In this document: piece after piece, positions 18,872 to 29,038 of the stretch | How positions within the stretch are numbered: position 1 is the stretch's first letter | Layout: every line of letters begins with the position of its first letter | Position numbers and translations under genes: made by a program | The notes under the pieces: model-generated | What the model saw: the letters and a program-made list of their open reading frames with translations, nothing else | Databases searched by the model: none | What the model was told of the DNA's origin: nothing | NCBI RefSeq assembly: GCF_000213805.1 | Contig: NC_015556.1 | Coordinates: 2,738,501-2,802,500, forward strand | Source: Pseudomonas fulva 12-X | Lineage (GTDB): Bacteria; Pseudomonadota; Gammaproteobacteria; Pseudomonadales; Pseudomonadaceae | Length of the DNA: 64,000 bases | Direction of reading: 5' to 3'

Positions 18872-18974
18872 GGTGCGGCGAATCCTTTGCTGGGTGAGTA
18901 AGATGGCGGCATATTAATTCAACCATCGAATACGAATAGCGAATAAAACCACTACAACCGATCCATTTATTAGA

Positions 18975-20381
18975 TTAGTTGCGAGCACTCACCTTTTGCG
19001 CAGGCTCCAACGAATAACGCTCACGCGCGTAAGCCAGGTAATACTTGTTCACCGCGTTGACGTAGCTGACCACGCCCATGCCCAGCTCCTCCATGGCCAC
19101 CCGCTCGACCTGAAAGAACCATTGATCCGGGTTTAGACCGCGCCGCCGCGCCTCGGCGCGCAGGCTCTGCACGCGCTGCGGCCCGAGGTTGTAGCCGGCC
19201 AGCACGAAGGCCATGCGCTCGCGCTCGTTGAGCCGCGGGCTGTTGAAGAAGCCACGGCGGATCTTGGCCAGGTACTTGGCACTGGCCTGCACGTTGCTCT
19301 CGATGCGTGAGATGTCGCTGATACCCACGCTGCGCGCCGCGGCGGGAGTAATCTGCATCAGACCGGTGGCGCCGCTGCTGCCGCGGGCCATCGGGTTGAG
19401 GGTCGACTCCTTGAAGGCCAGCGCCGCCAGCGCCAGCCAGTCGAAATCATGCTGCTCGGCGTAACGCTGCAGCACCGGCCGCACGCGCTCCAGACGTTGG
19501 CGTTCGGCGCGGCCCATGGGCGAATGCACTTTGTAGAGGCGCCGGTAGACACGTTGGAAGGCGGCGTCCTGATCGGACGGTGCCCGATAGCCTTCCAGAA
19601 AGCGATCGACGCTGGCGCTGAGCATTGGCGCATCGCGGCGCATGTACCAGCGCATGTCGCCCTGATCATCGAGCACCAGGTGACGATCGACGCGCAGCTT
19701 GGGCATCACCTTGGCCCAGCGCTCGGCGATTGGCAGCTCCGCGGCGGTGAAATCGAAAATGCCGGCCTGGACCATTTCCAGCACGTCCTCAACCGCGAGA
19801 GTCGGGTCCACCCACTCGACCAGAATGGGCGGTAACTTGCGCTCGGCGAGCTTGAGGTTGATGTCGTGCAGGGCGTCCTTGGCGACGCTGCCGACCGGCA
19901 ACGACAGGCTGCGGCCGGACAGCTGCTCAAGCCGCTGATATCGACGATTGCCCTGCCGCGCGACGATCACCACCGGCACGTCGCGACGTATCGCTTCGCT
20001 GGCCAGTACGTTGCTGCCCTTGCCGCTGAGCAGCTCACCGGGTGCAACCAGATCGCCCTCGCCGCGCTGCAGGGCGGCGAGCAGCTGATCCTTGGCTTTG
20101 GGAATCAGCTTCAGGCGCAGGGTGCGCCCGTCACGGGCATTGCGGTTGAGGTACTGCTCCAGCGCGCGCAGGCGCTGATACTCGACACCGATGCTCTGCC
20201 CCTTCACCTCGCCGGAGCTGTTGCGGCTCTGGTTGACCAGCACGCGCAACTCGCCGCTCTTGCGAATGCCCGGCAGATCCCGCGGCGCGGCCGGGCCGGT
20301 GACTTCCAGCGGGCCGGCGATGCGCGCCACTGCCGGCAGCGGCAGCGAGAGCAACAGGCAAAGAATGAAAAGGACGCGCAA
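18975..20381 (-). CDS. mltF2: Membrane-bound lytic transglycosylase, MltF2-like
   Basis: A 468-residue periplasmic enzyme with a signal peptide (MRVLFILCLLLSLPLPAVA). It then has a solute-binding-protein-like regulatory domain (about 40-265) and a C-terminal family-1 lytic transglycosylase domain with catalytic E325 (FKESTLNPMARGSSGATGLMQI). It cleaves peptidoglycan to anhydromuropeptides. I place the start at TTG 20381 because a GGAG site sits 8-9 bases upstream and the signal peptide begins there; an in-frame upstream extension to 20477 spoils the signal. Gene order (then tatD, MCP) matches PA2865-PA2867 as I recall it. Confidence 0.85.
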   Translation of the reverse strand: MRVLFILCLLLSLPLPAVARIAGPLEVTGPAAPRDLPGIRKSGELRVLVNQSRNSSGEVKGQSIGVEYQRLRALEQYLNRNARDGRTLRLKLIPKAKDQLLAALQRGEGDLVAPGELLSGKGSNVLASEAIRRDVPVVIVARQGNRRYQRLEQLSGRSLSLPVGSVAKDALHDINLKLAERKLPPILVEWVDPTLAVEDVLEMVQAGIFDFTAAELPIAERWAKVMPKLRVDRHLVLDDQGDMRWYMRRDAPMLSASVDRFLEGYRAPSDQDAAFQRVYRRLYKVHSPMGRAERQRLERVRPVLQRYAEQHDFDWLALAALAFKESTLNPMARGSSGATGLMQITPAAARSVGISDISRIESNVQASAKYLAKIRRGFFNSPRLNERERMAFVLAGYNLGPQRVQSLRAEARRRGLNPDQWFFQVERVAMEELGMGVVSYVNAVNKYYLAYARERYSLEPAQKVSARN

Positions 20382-20587
20382 TATTGATGCTCCGATAGCG
20401 AAAAACCGGCTGGTAGCCAGGGGTGGTGATTCGGGGACCGGTGATGACGCGAGGCAGTCTGCATACGCCCGCACCAAAGGTTATTTTCAACTTCACGAAT
20501 CGACCACAAGTTTTTGTAATCGTTAGCTTTTTATTGAAGATAAAAAGCTCTGCTATGCTGCGCCCTCTCGTTTCACAGGGTCACACC

Positions 20588-21433
20588 ATGCAACTCATCG
20601 ACATCGGCGTCAATCTGACCCACGCAAGCTTCGACGATCAGCACGCCGCCGTGCTCGAACGCGCCTTCGCTGCCGGCGTCTGCCAATTGGTATTGACCGG
20701 CACCAGCCTGGCTGAAAGCGACCATGCGCTGAGCCTGTGCCTGAAGCTGGACGAGCACGGCGAGCGGCTGTTCAGCACCGCCGGCGTGCATCCCCATGAC
20801 GCCAGGAACTGGAGCAGCGACGACAGCAAACGCCTGCGCGCCCTGCTCGCCGAGCCTCAGGTCCGGGCCGTGGGCGAATGCGGCCTGGATTTCAACCGCG
20901 ACTTCTCGCCCCGCCCGCTGCAGGAAAAAGCCCTGGAAGAGCAACTGAGCCTGGCTGCCGACCTGCAGATGCCGGTGTTCCTGCACGAGCGCGATGCCCA
21001 CCCGCGCTTCGTGCAGATTCTGCGCGACTACCGCGACCGCCTGCCGGCTGCCGTGGTGCACTGCTTCACCGGCGAGCAGCGCGCGCTGTTCGACTATCTG
21101 GATCTGGACCTGCACATCGGCATCACTGGCTGGATCTGCGACGAGCGCCGTGGGGCGCACCTGCACCCTCTGATGAAGGAAATTCCCGCCGGCCGTCTGA
21201 TGCTGGAAAGCGACGCGCCCTACCTGCTGCCGCGCAGCCTGCGTCCGAAACCCAAGAGTGGACGCAACGAGCCGGCGTTTCTGCCCGAGGTGCTGCGCGA
21301 GGTGGCGCTGCATCGCCGCGAATCCCAGGAAGAAGTGGCCAGGCACACCACGGCCTGCGCCCGCGCGTTCTTCGGCCTACCCGAAATCACCGAGCCGAGC
21401 GACGAGCAATCAGGCGAATGGGATTACCGTTGA
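20588..21433 (+). CDS. tatD: TatD-family metal-dependent deoxyribonuclease
   Basis: A 281-residue TIM-barrel hydrolase. Metal-binding residues sit in the DIGVNL start, GVHPHD, the [10 protein letters not shown] strand (TatD E/D site), [13 protein letters not shown] and LESDAPYL. TatD proteins are 3'-5' DNA exonucleases involved in DNA repair and degradation. The ATG at 20588 is chosen because the conserved barrel begins two residues later; a longer in-frame start lacks similarity. It is divergent from mltF2. Confidence 0.92.
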   Translation: MQLIDIGVNLTHASFDDQHAAVLERAFAAGVCQLVLTGTSLAESDHALSLCLKLDEHGERLFSTAGVHPHDARNWSSDDSKRLRALLAEPQVRAVGECGLDFNRDFSPRPLQEKALEEQLSLAADLQMPVFLHERDAHPRFVQILRDYRDRLPAAVVHCFTGEQRALFDYLDLDLHIGITGWICDERRGAHLHPLMKEIPAGRLMLESDAPYLLPRSLRPKPKSGRNEPAFLPEVLREVALHRRESQEEVARHTTACARAFFGLPEITEPSDEQSGEWDYR

Positions 21434-21570
21434 TCGGCTTGCATCGGCATTACGACGGTTGAGCAGCCGACAGACCGGCTGCTCTTGACCCATATCAAGG
21501 ACGGTTGATTTGCCCATGAAAGAATAATGGCGCCTTGCCAGCAATTCATTCATGTCGAGAGCAGAAAAAC

Positions 21571-23055
21571 ATGCCCGTCTGGATCCGCGATATCTCCCTG
21601 AAACACAAGTTCTGGGCGGTGAACGCCGTCGCCTTTATCACCACTCTGCTGCTGGTGCTGTTCGCCATGCTTCAGGAGCAGGACACCTTTGCCCAGGCCG
21701 CCCGCGCCAGTGCCCAGCAGCAGGCGCAATTGCTGGCTGCCTGGCCGGTTGACCAACCAATTCCCGCGACCGCAGGTTTGCTCACCTTCAAAACCGGTGA
21801 AGCACCGAAACTGCCGGCCGACGCGGATGCCACATCGTTAAAAGGCGCCAGCGGCTGGGTCGCCCTGAAACATGACGCCCTGTTTGGCAGCGACCCGCTG
21901 CTTGGCGCGCAAGTCATCGAGCGCGGCGCCGAGCAGCGCATCGCCGTGCTGGCCAGCGGGCGCAGCCTGGCCCAGGTGTTCGCCGAGCGCGCCGGCCATT
22001 ACGCCCTGGCGGTGGCCGTGCTGATGCTTGCCCTGCTGGCCGCCTCGCAGCTGTTGATCCGCTTTCTGCTTACCCACCTCAACACCCTCAAGGACGTGAT
22101 GTTGCACGTCGAGAAGAGCGGCGACCTGTCCGCCCGCGTACCGCTGCAAAGCCGCGACGAGGTCGGGCAGATGGCCGGCGCCTTCAATGCCATGCAGGAC
22201 GGCTATCAACGTGTGGTCGGTGCGGTCATCCAGGCCGCCTCCCAGCTCGACGAAGGCACTGCGCGCCTGGCGCAAGGTATGCAGGCGGTGCGTCAGGGCA
22301 TGCTCGGCCAGCAGAGCGAAACCGATCAGGCCGCCACGGCGATCAACGAGATGTCGACCACCGTGCACCATATCGCCGAACACGCCGCCACCACCCGCGA
22401 CCAGTCGCAGACCGCCGACCAGCTCGCCGGGGTTGGCCAGAACGTGGTTACCGGCGTGGTGGACGCCATCACCGGGCTGTCCAGTGGCGTGCGGCAGACG
22501 GCGAACCTGATCGAGCAGGTGGCCGCCGACAGCCAGAAGATCGGCAGCATGGTCGGCGTCATCCACGGCATTGCCGAGCAAACCAATCTGCTGGCGCTCA
22601 ACGCGGCCATCGAGGCGGCAAGGGCCGGTGAAATGGGTCGCGGTTTCGCCGTGGTAGCCGATGAAGTGCGCAACCTGGCCAAGCGGGTACAGGATTCCAC
22701 CAACGAAATTACCGGCATGATCGGCACGCTGCAGGTCGGCACCCGCGATGCGGTGGCGTTCATGCAGGAGAGTTCATTGAAAGCCGACGACTGCGTACGC
22801 GCCGCCCATGAAGCCGGCGACGCGCTGGCGGCGATCACCGGCGCGGTGGCGCAAATGCGCGAAAGCAACACGCAGATTGCCGTGGCGGCTGAGCAGCAGA
22901 GCCAGGTGGCCGAGGAAATGACCCGCTCAGTGATCGGCATCCGCGACGTTACCGAACAGACGGTCGAGCAGACCCTGCAGTCGGCCACCACCAGCAGCCA
23001 GCTGGCGGAGCTGGCCGGCGAACTGTCGCGGGCCATCCGCCAGCTCAAACCCTGA
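21571..23055 (+). CDS. Methyl-accepting chemotaxis protein
   Basis: A 494-residue chemoreceptor. TM1 is about residues 12-34, followed by a periplasmic sensor of about 110 residues with no family I can name, TM2 about 143-166, a HAMP segment, and a cytoplasmic signalling domain with the hairpin tip [37 protein letters not shown] kept intact. No pentapeptide tether for CheR is visible at the C-terminus. It occupies the position of PA2867. The ligand is unknown. The ATG at 21571 begins the hydrophilic N-tail before TM1. Confidence 0.92.
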   Translation: MPVWIRDISLKHKFWAVNAVAFITTLLLVLFAMLQEQDTFAQAARASAQQQAQLLAAWPVDQPIPATAGLLTFKTGEAPKLPADADATSLKGASGWVALKHDALFGSDPLLGAQVIERGAEQRIAVLASGRSLAQVFAERAGHYALAVAVLMLALLAASQLLIRFLLTHLNTLKDVMLHVEKSGDLSARVPLQSRDEVGQMAGAFNAMQDGYQRVVGAVIQAASQLDEGTARLAQGMQAVRQGMLGQQSETDQAATAINEMSTTVHHIAEHAATTRDQSQTADQLAGVGQNVVTGVVDAITGLSSGVRQTANLIEQVAADSQKIGSMVGVIHGIAEQTNLLALNAAIEAARAGEMGRGFAVVADEVRNLAKRVQDSTNEITGMIGTLQVGTRDAVAFMQESSLKADDCVRAAHEAGDALAAITGAVAQMRESNTQIAVAAEQQSQVAEEMTRSVIGIRDVTEQTVEQTLQSATTSSQLAELAGELSRAIRQLKP

Positions 23056-23169
23056 GCGTGGGCATCACTCGGCAGATAGTAGAAAGCCTATCTGCCGTAT
23101 AGCGCGGATCAATTCGCGGCCTCACGAGCCGCGCCATAGACTGGCTCCATCTGATGCAGGAGACAGAAC

Positions 23170-23388
23170 ATGACCACCCAAACCGCTACCCTCGCCCGCC
23201 CAACCGAATCGCTGGACATGCCGATGCTGGCCATCGCCCTGCCGCTGCTGCTGGTCTCCCTGGTGCTGGCGGGCAGTGGCGCAGGTGCCCTGTCCCTGGC
23301 GTTGTCCGGCCTCGGCGCCGTCGCTGCCTATAACCTGGCGCGCCAGGCGCTGCTGGGCAGCGATCAGGCGAAAACCGTAACCGTCTGA
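23170..23388 (+). CDS. Small membrane protein, hypothetical
   Basis: A 72-residue protein with one long or two short hydrophobic segments (about 18-37 and 39-55), no signal cleavage site and no known domain. An AGGAG site precedes the ATG by 7 bases, which supports translation. Its last 25 bases overlap the end of the convergent thioesterase gene. Confidence 0.65.
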   Translation: MTTQTATLARPTESLDMPMLAIALPLLLVSLVLAGSGAGALSLALSGLGAVAAYNLARQALLGSDQAKTVTV

Positions 23389-24161
23389 CGGCTGATGGCC
23401 AGCAACTGGCCGTCCGCGCTCCACAGCCCCGCCGCTATATGCCCGTAGCCATCGCGGGCCTGCTCGATCTCGGCGCGATACAGGCACCACTGATCAGCGG
23501 CGATCGGAATCAAGGGCTGGATGAACTCGATGGTCCAGGTGAGCGAACTGCCGGGCGCCGGCTTGCTGAGCAACGACAGCACTGCCGGCGGCCAGGCATC
23601 GACCAGGGCCAGCAGGTGGGCCTCGTCGAGCATTCGATTTGGCGCCTGATCGCGAAGACGTACCCAGCCGCCCATCTCTCGAGACGGATTGCCACTGAAC
23701 GGCATACCGCCCAGACCCCAGCGCATCGCCAGATGGCGGGTGAATTCCGGCGTGACCTTAGCGATGTACGGCAATTCCTGACTCTGTTCGGGCGCCTTGA
23801 TCATCGGGGTCGGCAACGCCTGCACGCTGACCGAAGACTGACGCGGCGCACCGAAACTGCCCTGGATCAGAGTGACCACCTCGCCGTTCTGCATGGCGCG
23901 CCCCAGCACCTGACTGACCGCCGAGCCGGAGCGCAGCACTTCGGCCTCGAAACTCACCGCAAGGCCTGGCGTGACCGGTGCCACGAAGGTGATCGCCAGC
24001 GAGCGTGGCAGCCTTTCGGCAGGCACCTTGCTGCGCATCACCGTATAAACCAGCGCCGCCATCAGGCCGCCGAAACTCGTACGCCCCTGGGCCCAATCCG
24101 GCCCGATCGTCAGCGCCTCGGGCGAACGCTGTACCTGCTCCAGTAACTCGACGAAATCCAT
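23364..24161 (-). CDS. Acyl-CoA thioesterase-like protein (double hotdog)
   Basis: A 265-residue protein of the TesB-like / 4HBT_3 thioesterase family. It has two hotdog halves, the first with GRTSFGGLMAALVYTVMRSKVP and the second with WTIEFIQPLIPIAADQWCLYRAE. It likely hydrolyses acyl-CoA, substrate unknown. I use the ATG at 24161 (GAGG site 5 bases upstream) rather than the GTG at 24167. It converges with the small membrane protein. Confidence 0.8.
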   Translation of the reverse strand: MDFVELLEQVQRSPEALTIGPDWAQGRTSFGGLMAALVYTVMRSKVPAERLPRSLAITFVAPVTPGLAVSFEAEVLRSGSAVSQVLGRAMQNGEVVTLIQGSFGAPRQSSVSVQALPTPMIKAPEQSQELPYIAKVTPEFTRHLAMRWGLGGMPFSGNPSREMGGWVRLRDQAPNRMLDEAHLLALVDAWPPAVLSLLSKPAPGSSLTWTIEFIQPLIPIAADQWCLYRAEIEQARDGYGHIAAGLWSADGQLLAISRQTVTVFA

Positions 24162-24255
24162 GCTCACCTCGTTTGCCGTTCAGCTGATGGTAAGAGACTG
24201 GCCGCGCTTCTGCGAGCCTGGCGCAGGTGGCAGTTCGGTCATTGTCCGGGCTGTG

Positions 24256-25017
24256 CTATTGCAGCGCTGCCAGCAAGCGCGCCTGTATCACCTGGGCCGA
24301 ACGCTCAGCCGCCTGCATCGACTCGCGCCAGGCGGGAATGAAGGCCCGCAGATCCGGCTCGCGTTCGGCAGTCGCCAGCCACTGAAAATGGTCGTGCCAG
24401 TCGCCGAGGGCTGCCTGGCCTTTCTTGAGTAGCTTCAACTGGGCGGCAGAGAGCGGCGAGAGTTGCGGGTAGGCCTCGGCGGTATACCGCACGCGCTTGA
24501 TCAGCAGCCGCACCTGATGGGGATCATGCTCGGCATCGCCCAGGGCCTCGATCAGTTTGCCGCGCTGCTTGCGCAGGTAACGACGCACTTTTTTGTGCAA
24601 ATCCTCCAGCTCTCCACAGGCCTGCTGGGCGGCCAGCTCCTGCGGCCACTCATCGAGAGCGCGAAACAGCGCCGGCAAGGCTCGGCTATCCAGCACCAGC
24701 GCATCGCCCTTGCGGCGTTGCGCCAGGCGCCGATCTGCGGCGGCGTGCTCACCACTGGCGCGCAGGGTGGCAATCAACACCTCCAGGTCACGTAAGGGGC
24801 CGGTCAGCTGCCCGAGTTCGGCGGCTCGGCGCTGCGACGCCTCGCTACCGGCGGCCCCTTTGAGCGGTTTGAGCAGGCTGCGCAAGCGGCGCAGGCAGAC
24901 CCGCAGATCGTGCAGCGCTTCGTCATCGGTCTGCGCTTGTAATCGCTCGCGACAGGCGTAGAGCGCGATCTGCAGACGCAGCACTTCGCTGCGCAACGTA
25001 CCGACAAAACCACTCAT
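24256..25017 (-). CDS. CHAD-domain protein
   Basis: A 253-residue all-helical CHAD domain with the conserved basic and histidine patches HDLRVCLRRLRSLLKPLKG (about 36-54) and HQVRLLIKRVRYTAEAYPQL (about 165-184). CHAD proteins bind inorganic polyphosphate and locate to polyphosphate granules. The start ATG at 25017 has an AGGAG site; a GTG one codon earlier is less likely. It lies 22 bases downstream of tgpA and may share its transcript. Confidence 0.85.
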   Translation of the reverse strand: MSGFVGTLRSEVLRLQIALYACRERLQAQTDDEALHDLRVCLRRLRSLLKPLKGAAGSEASQRRAAELGQLTGPLRDLEVLIATLRASGEHAAADRRLAQRRKGDALVLDSRALPALFRALDEWPQELAAQQACGELEDLHKKVRRYLRKQRGKLIEALGDAEHDPHQVRLLIKRVRYTAEAYPQLSPLSAAQLKLLKKGQAALGDWHDHFQWLATAEREPDLRAFIPAWRESMQAAERSAQVIQARLLAALQ

Positions 25018-25039
25018 CACAGAACTCCTGAAAAACCAT

Positions 25040-27034
25040 TCAAGGGGATCGACTCCAGCGCCAGGGCAACTGGCGGCGCAACTCCTTCAGCTGCTGGAGA
25101 AGTGCCTGGGAGGATACAGGTTGGCCCGCGTAACGTTGTGCTTCGAAAGCATCGATGAAGGCGTGAACGGCATCCGCCTGTTCGGGCAGCGCTTCGGCCG
25201 CACGCCGGGCAAACGCCCGCGGACCCTCGCCTGACTGGCGCCGGACCCCGTGCTGGGCCAGCAGATGCTCGAAGCGCTGGAAGATACGCAGCGTGGGGTC
25301 GCGCTCGACCCGCCAGGGCTTGAACAGCCACAGCGACAACAGCCCCAAAAGCAAACCGCCACCGCCAACCAGGGCGAGGATCAGCCGGCCGGCGTCGACC
25401 TGGCCGAACCAGCGCTGCAGGAGTTCGAACTGCTGCGCGCCCTGATAACCCAGTACCCAGCGTTGCCAGCCGTAGTTGAGCTCGTCCCAGGCCATGCGCA
25501 GCTCGTTGAGCCAGGTCAGGTTGCGGTAACGCAAGGGCGAGAACGGCGAATCGGCGAGAAAGCTCTGCTCGCCCGCCAAAGCCTGCTCCAGCCCCTGCTC
25601 GATGCGTTCGGGAGCGACCTGAAAGGTCGGGTCGACACTGGTCCAGCCCGTTTCCGGCATCCAGTATTCGACCCAGGCATGGGCATCGAACTGGCGGACC
25701 TGCACGTAGTTGCCGCTGCTGCCGAGTTCGCCGCCTTGATAACCGGCCACCACCCGGCTGGGAATGCCCGCAGCGCGCAGCACGAAGACCATGGCGCCAG
25801 CGTAATGGGCGCAGAAGCCGCTGCGCGTATCGAACAGGAACTCGTCGATGGAATCGGCGCCCAGGGTGGCTGGCGTCAGCGTGTAGACGTAGGGCTGACG
25901 ATTGAAATGATTGAGCAGCGCCTCAACCAGTTGCTGATCCTGCGGATACTGGCGGCGCAGTTCCTGGGCCCAGGCGCGACTGCGCGCATCGCCCTGGGGT
26001 GGCAGGCGCAGCAGCGCCTTCAGGCGGTTCGCCGGCAGCTGCGGTTCGCGCAGGGCATCGGGCCAGGAGCTGACGTCGTAGAGTAGCGCGCGATCCACCG
26101 GGCGGACGCGTTGCAGGCGGAAGTCGCCCATCTGCCGGGTACCTTGCAGATCGGTCTGTGCCACATCGAGGCCAAACAGCCAGGGCCGCGTGGTCGGCTG
26201 CATCACCACGCTGTAGCGCAGCGCCTCGCCACGGGGCTGCCACTGCGGCGCCGGCGAGAACTGCTCCAGCGGCGACTGCGACCAGCGCCGACCATCGAAA
26301 TGATCGAGCGTCAGCGCGCGCCAGTAAAGCTCGCTGCGTGCCGGCATAGGGCCCTCGAAGCTGGCGCGAAAGGCCAGTTCACCGGAGCGGGTCAGCTCGG
26401 CGATATCACCTGGCGCCATGCTGTCGGCCAGCCCGGTGACCGCGCCGCGCTCGTTGGGCACCGGCAGCGACCACAGCGGCCCCAACCGTGGAAAGAACAG
26501 AAACAGCAGCAGCATCAGCGGCAGCGCCTGAAGCAGCAGGCTGGCCGACAGGCGCAGGGTGCGCCACGGCCGCGTCGCCGTGCCGCTCTGCTGCAGGCCG
26601 ATCAACGCAGCCAGCAAAGCGCAAACCGGCAGCAGGCTGAACAGCGCAACGAGCATGCCGTCATCGAACAGATAGGCGGTCACCACCACGAAGAAGCCGA
26701 GGAAGATCACCACCAGCGCATCGCGGCGAGTGCGCATTTCCAGCAGCTTGAGACAGAACGCTGCGACCAGCAGCACCACCCCGCCGTCCAGGCCGACCAA
26801 GGTGCCGCGGGACAGGAACACCCCGGCCGCTGCCAACACGATCAGGCCGATACGCACGACGAGGCTTGGGTAGCCAGCCCGCATACGGAAGATCTGGATG
26901 CGCCACAGTGCGCAGCCCAGCCATAGGCCGATCACCCAGACCGGCAGGTGGAAGGTGTGCGGCAGGATCACCAATGCCTGAGCGACCAGCAGCCAGGTCA
27001 GGCTGATGCGCGGAATGCCGGCGACGCTGCTCAT
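25040..27034 (-). CDS. tgpA: Transglutaminase TgpA (DUF3488 plus transglutaminase-like domain)
   Basis: A 664-residue inner-membrane protein. Five to six N-terminal TM helices (about 13-185) belong to DUF3488. A periplasmic transglutaminase-like domain follows with the triad C408 (DTRSGFCAHYAG), H452 (FDAHAWVEYW) and D468 (SVDPT), then one TM (about 565-585) and a cytoplasmic C-tail (DUF4129-like). TgpA of P. aeruginosa (PA2873) is reported essential and its C/H/D lie within four residues of these positions. It overlaps the DUF58 gene by 4 bases (ATGA). It is the third gene of the moxR-DUF58-tgpA operon. Confidence 0.92.
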   Translation of the reverse strand: MSSVAGIPRISLTWLLVAQALVILPHTFHLPVWVIGLWLGCALWRIQIFRMRAGYPSLVVRIGLIVLAAAGVFLSRGTLVGLDGGVVLLVAAFCLKLLEMRTRRDALVVIFLGFFVVVTAYLFDDGMLVALFSLLPVCALLAALIGLQQSGTATRPWRTLRLSASLLLQALPLMLLLFLFFPRLGPLWSLPVPNERGAVTGLADSMAPGDIAELTRSGELAFRASFEGPMPARSELYWRALTLDHFDGRRWSQSPLEQFSPAPQWQPRGEALRYSVVMQPTTRPWLFGLDVAQTDLQGTRQMGDFRLQRVRPVDRALLYDVSSWPDALREPQLPANRLKALLRLPPQGDARSRAWAQELRRQYPQDQQLVEALLNHFNRQPYVYTLTPATLGADSIDEFLFDTRSGFCAHYAGAMVFVLRAAGIPSRVVAGYQGGELGSSGNYVQVRQFDAHAWVEYWMPETGWTSVDPTFQVAPERIEQGLEQALAGEQSFLADSPFSPLRYRNLTWLNELRMAWDELNYGWQRWVLGYQGAQQFELLQRWFGQVDAGRLILALVGGGGLLLGLLSLWLFKPWRVERDPTLRIFQRFEHLLAQHGVRRQSGEGPRAFARRAAEALPEQADAVHAFIDAFEAQRYAGQPVSSQALLQQLKELRRQLPWRWSRSP

Positions 27035-27987
27035 GGGCGGGCTCCATGCAGCGCCAAGGCACGCAGGCATTGCTCGCGATGGCGTTCGCCGATGGCCACC
27101 GGCAGCGACTCGTTCGGCAGCTGCAGGGCGAACGGCTGCTGACGTTCGGAGAGCACCAGCACCCAGTGACAGAGCAGCGACAAGCGGCTTTCCAGATCAC
27201 CGCTGAGCACCTCGAAATCCAGCAGAAGGTCACGGCCGGTCTGCGCGGCGAAGTCCTTGACCAACAATCCCTGCCCGCGCGAGTAAGCCTTCCAGTGCAT
27301 CCGCCGACGCGAATCGCCGGGCTGATAGGTACGCAGTCCCTGAAAGTCATCGCTGCCCTGCCCCTGGCTGACCAGTCCGGCCTGCTCGTCATCCTCGCTG
27401 CCGCCAGCGGCCAGCGGCAGCTCGCCCTCCAGCGGCCGCGGATAGACCAGCACCGCCTGATCGAGATCGATATGACTCCAGGCGACCAGCAGCCCCAGCG
27501 GGAAACGGCTTTCCACCCGCAAGCGGCCAGGCTGCAACCAGCCGCGGCGCTCGGTCTGCAGGCTCAGCTCGCACTCGACCGAACCTTGCGCCGGCACGTC
27601 CTGCTGCTGCAGCTCGGCCGGTGGCCAGCCCAGGGCGATGGCCTCATGGGCGCGGCCGCGGCTCTCCAGGCGTACCCGTAGCCGCGCCGCCTCCCCCGCG
27701 AATACCGCGCCAGCGCCACCGGCGTGCAGCACCAGTCCGGCCAGGTTGCGGTAGGTATGCAGGATGGTCACCACGAACACCGAGCCGAGCAGAAAAGTCA
27801 GGCCATAGGCCAGGCTGCTCTGGTAGTTGATGGCGGCCAGCAGCATTACCAAAAGGGCGAACAGAAACGCCACACCCACACGGCTCGGCAGGATGAAGAT
27901 GCGCCGCTGATTCAGCTGAACACTGGCCGCCGCCGGTATGCGCCTGGCCAGCCAGCGATTCCAGCGCTGCCTGAAGGCTCCGGTCAA
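27031..27987 (-). CDS. DUF58-domain membrane protein
   Basis: A 318-residue protein with two TM helices near residues 35-75 and a DUF58 / vWA-like domain toward the C-terminus (FQGLRTYQPGDSRRRMHWKAYSR motif). The partner MoxR ATPase is encoded directly upstream and TgpA directly downstream. MoxR-DUF58-transglutaminase sets are common but their client is unclear. The only start fitting the operon is a TTG at 27987 that overlaps the moxR stop (TTGA), with GAGG 10 bases upstream. Confidence 0.88.
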   Translation of the reverse strand: MTGAFRQRWNRWLARRIPAAASVQLNQRRIFILPSRVGVAFLFALLVMLLAAINYQSSLAYGLTFLLGSVFVVTILHTYRNLAGLVLHAGGAGAVFAGEAARLRVRLESRGRAHEAIALGWPPAELQQQDVPAQGSVECELSLQTERRGWLQPGRLRVESRFPLGLLVAWSHIDLDQAVLVYPRPLEGELPLAAGGSEDDEQAGLVSQGQGSDDFQGLRTYQPGDSRRRMHWKAYSRGQGLLVKDFAAQTGRDLLLDFEVLSGDLESRLSLLCHWVLVLSERQQPFALQLPNESLPVAIGERHREQCLRALALHGARP

Positions 27988-28901
27988 AGCGCGGGCACCT
28001 CACGCAGTAGCCACTGCACCAGCGCGCCGCCGCCATGGCCGGCGGGGTCGGCCTGATCACGCAGGCGGTGCCCGGCAACCGACGGCAGTACTGCCTGGAC
28101 GTCCTCGGGAATCACGTAATCGCGCTCGGCCAACAGCGCCCAGGCCCGTGCTGCCGCCAGCAGCGCCAGGCTGCCACGTGGCGACAGGCCCCAGGCGAAC
28201 TGCGGCTGGGTACGGGTTGCCTCGACCAGGCGCAGCACGTAATCGACCAGCGCATCGCTGACCCGCACCTTCGGCACTTCGGCCTGCAGCTTTGCCAGCT
28301 CCGCGTGGTCGAGTACGGCGTCCAGCGTCGGCAGCACCGAGCGCCGTGGCTCGCCCAGCAGCAGGGCCTTTTCCGCGGCGCGGGCCGGGTAGCCCAGCGA
28401 CAGGCGCATCAGAAAGCGGTCCAGCTGCGACTCCGGCAATGCGAAGGTGCCGCTCTGGCTGATCGGGTTCTGGGTGGCGATGACGAAGAACGGATCGGGC
28501 AGCGGCCGGGTCGCGCCTTCGATGGTCACCTGGCCCTCTTCCATTGCCTCGAGCAACGCGCTCTGGCTTTTCGGCGTGGCTCGGTTGATCTCGTCCGCCA
28601 GGACCAGTTCAGCGAACACCGGGCCAGGATGGAACAGGAACTGCCCGCTGTCCTTGTCGAACACCGAGGTGCCGAGAATGTCGCCGGGCAACAGGTCGGA
28701 GGTGAACTGGATACGCTGAAAGCTCAGCCCCAGCACCTTGGCCAAGGCATGACTGAGAGTGGTCTTGCCCATGCCGGGTAAATCTTCGATCAGCAGGTGA
28801 CCGCGGGCCAGCAGGCAGGTCAAGGCCAGGCGCACTTGCGCTTCCTTGCCGAGCAGCACCTGGTTGATGGTATCCAGGCAGGCATCCAGTTTCGTGTGCA
28901 T
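27984..28901 (-). CDS. MoxR-family AAA+ ATPase
   Basis: A 305-residue AAA ATPase. Walker A is EDLPGMGKTT (39-48), Walker B AELVLADEINRATPKSQSALLEAMEE, and sensor 1 FFVIATQNP. MoxR proteins act as chaperone-like ATPases maturing proteins with vWA or metal centres. It is the first gene of the operon with DUF58 and tgpA, and its start at 28901 is supported by GAGGAG. A longer frame to 28955 has no support. Confidence 0.92.
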   Translation of the reverse strand: MHTKLDACLDTINQVLLGKEAQVRLALTCLLARGHLLIEDLPGMGKTTLSHALAKVLGLSFQRIQFTSDLLPGDILGTSVFDKDSGQFLFHPGPVFAELVLADEINRATPKSQSALLEAMEEGQVTIEGATRPLPDPFFVIATQNPISQSGTFALPESQLDRFLMRLSLGYPARAAEKALLLGEPRRSVLPTLDAVLDHAELAKLQAEVPKVRVSDALVDYVLRLVEATRTQPQFAWGLSPRGSLALLAAARAWALLAERDYVIPEDVQAVLPSVAGHRLRDQADPAGHGGGALVQWLLREVPAL

Positions 28902-29038
28902 CGTCCACTCCTCAGGCAAGTGGCTCGATGCTACTGACCTGCAGGCAGCGGGCAAAGCGTTACGTAATCTTTGCTGACGAAACTGTGCGCCAGGCCCATG
29001 CCTGGCAGTAAAAGTTTCAAAGCCGCAGCGCAGAGCGG

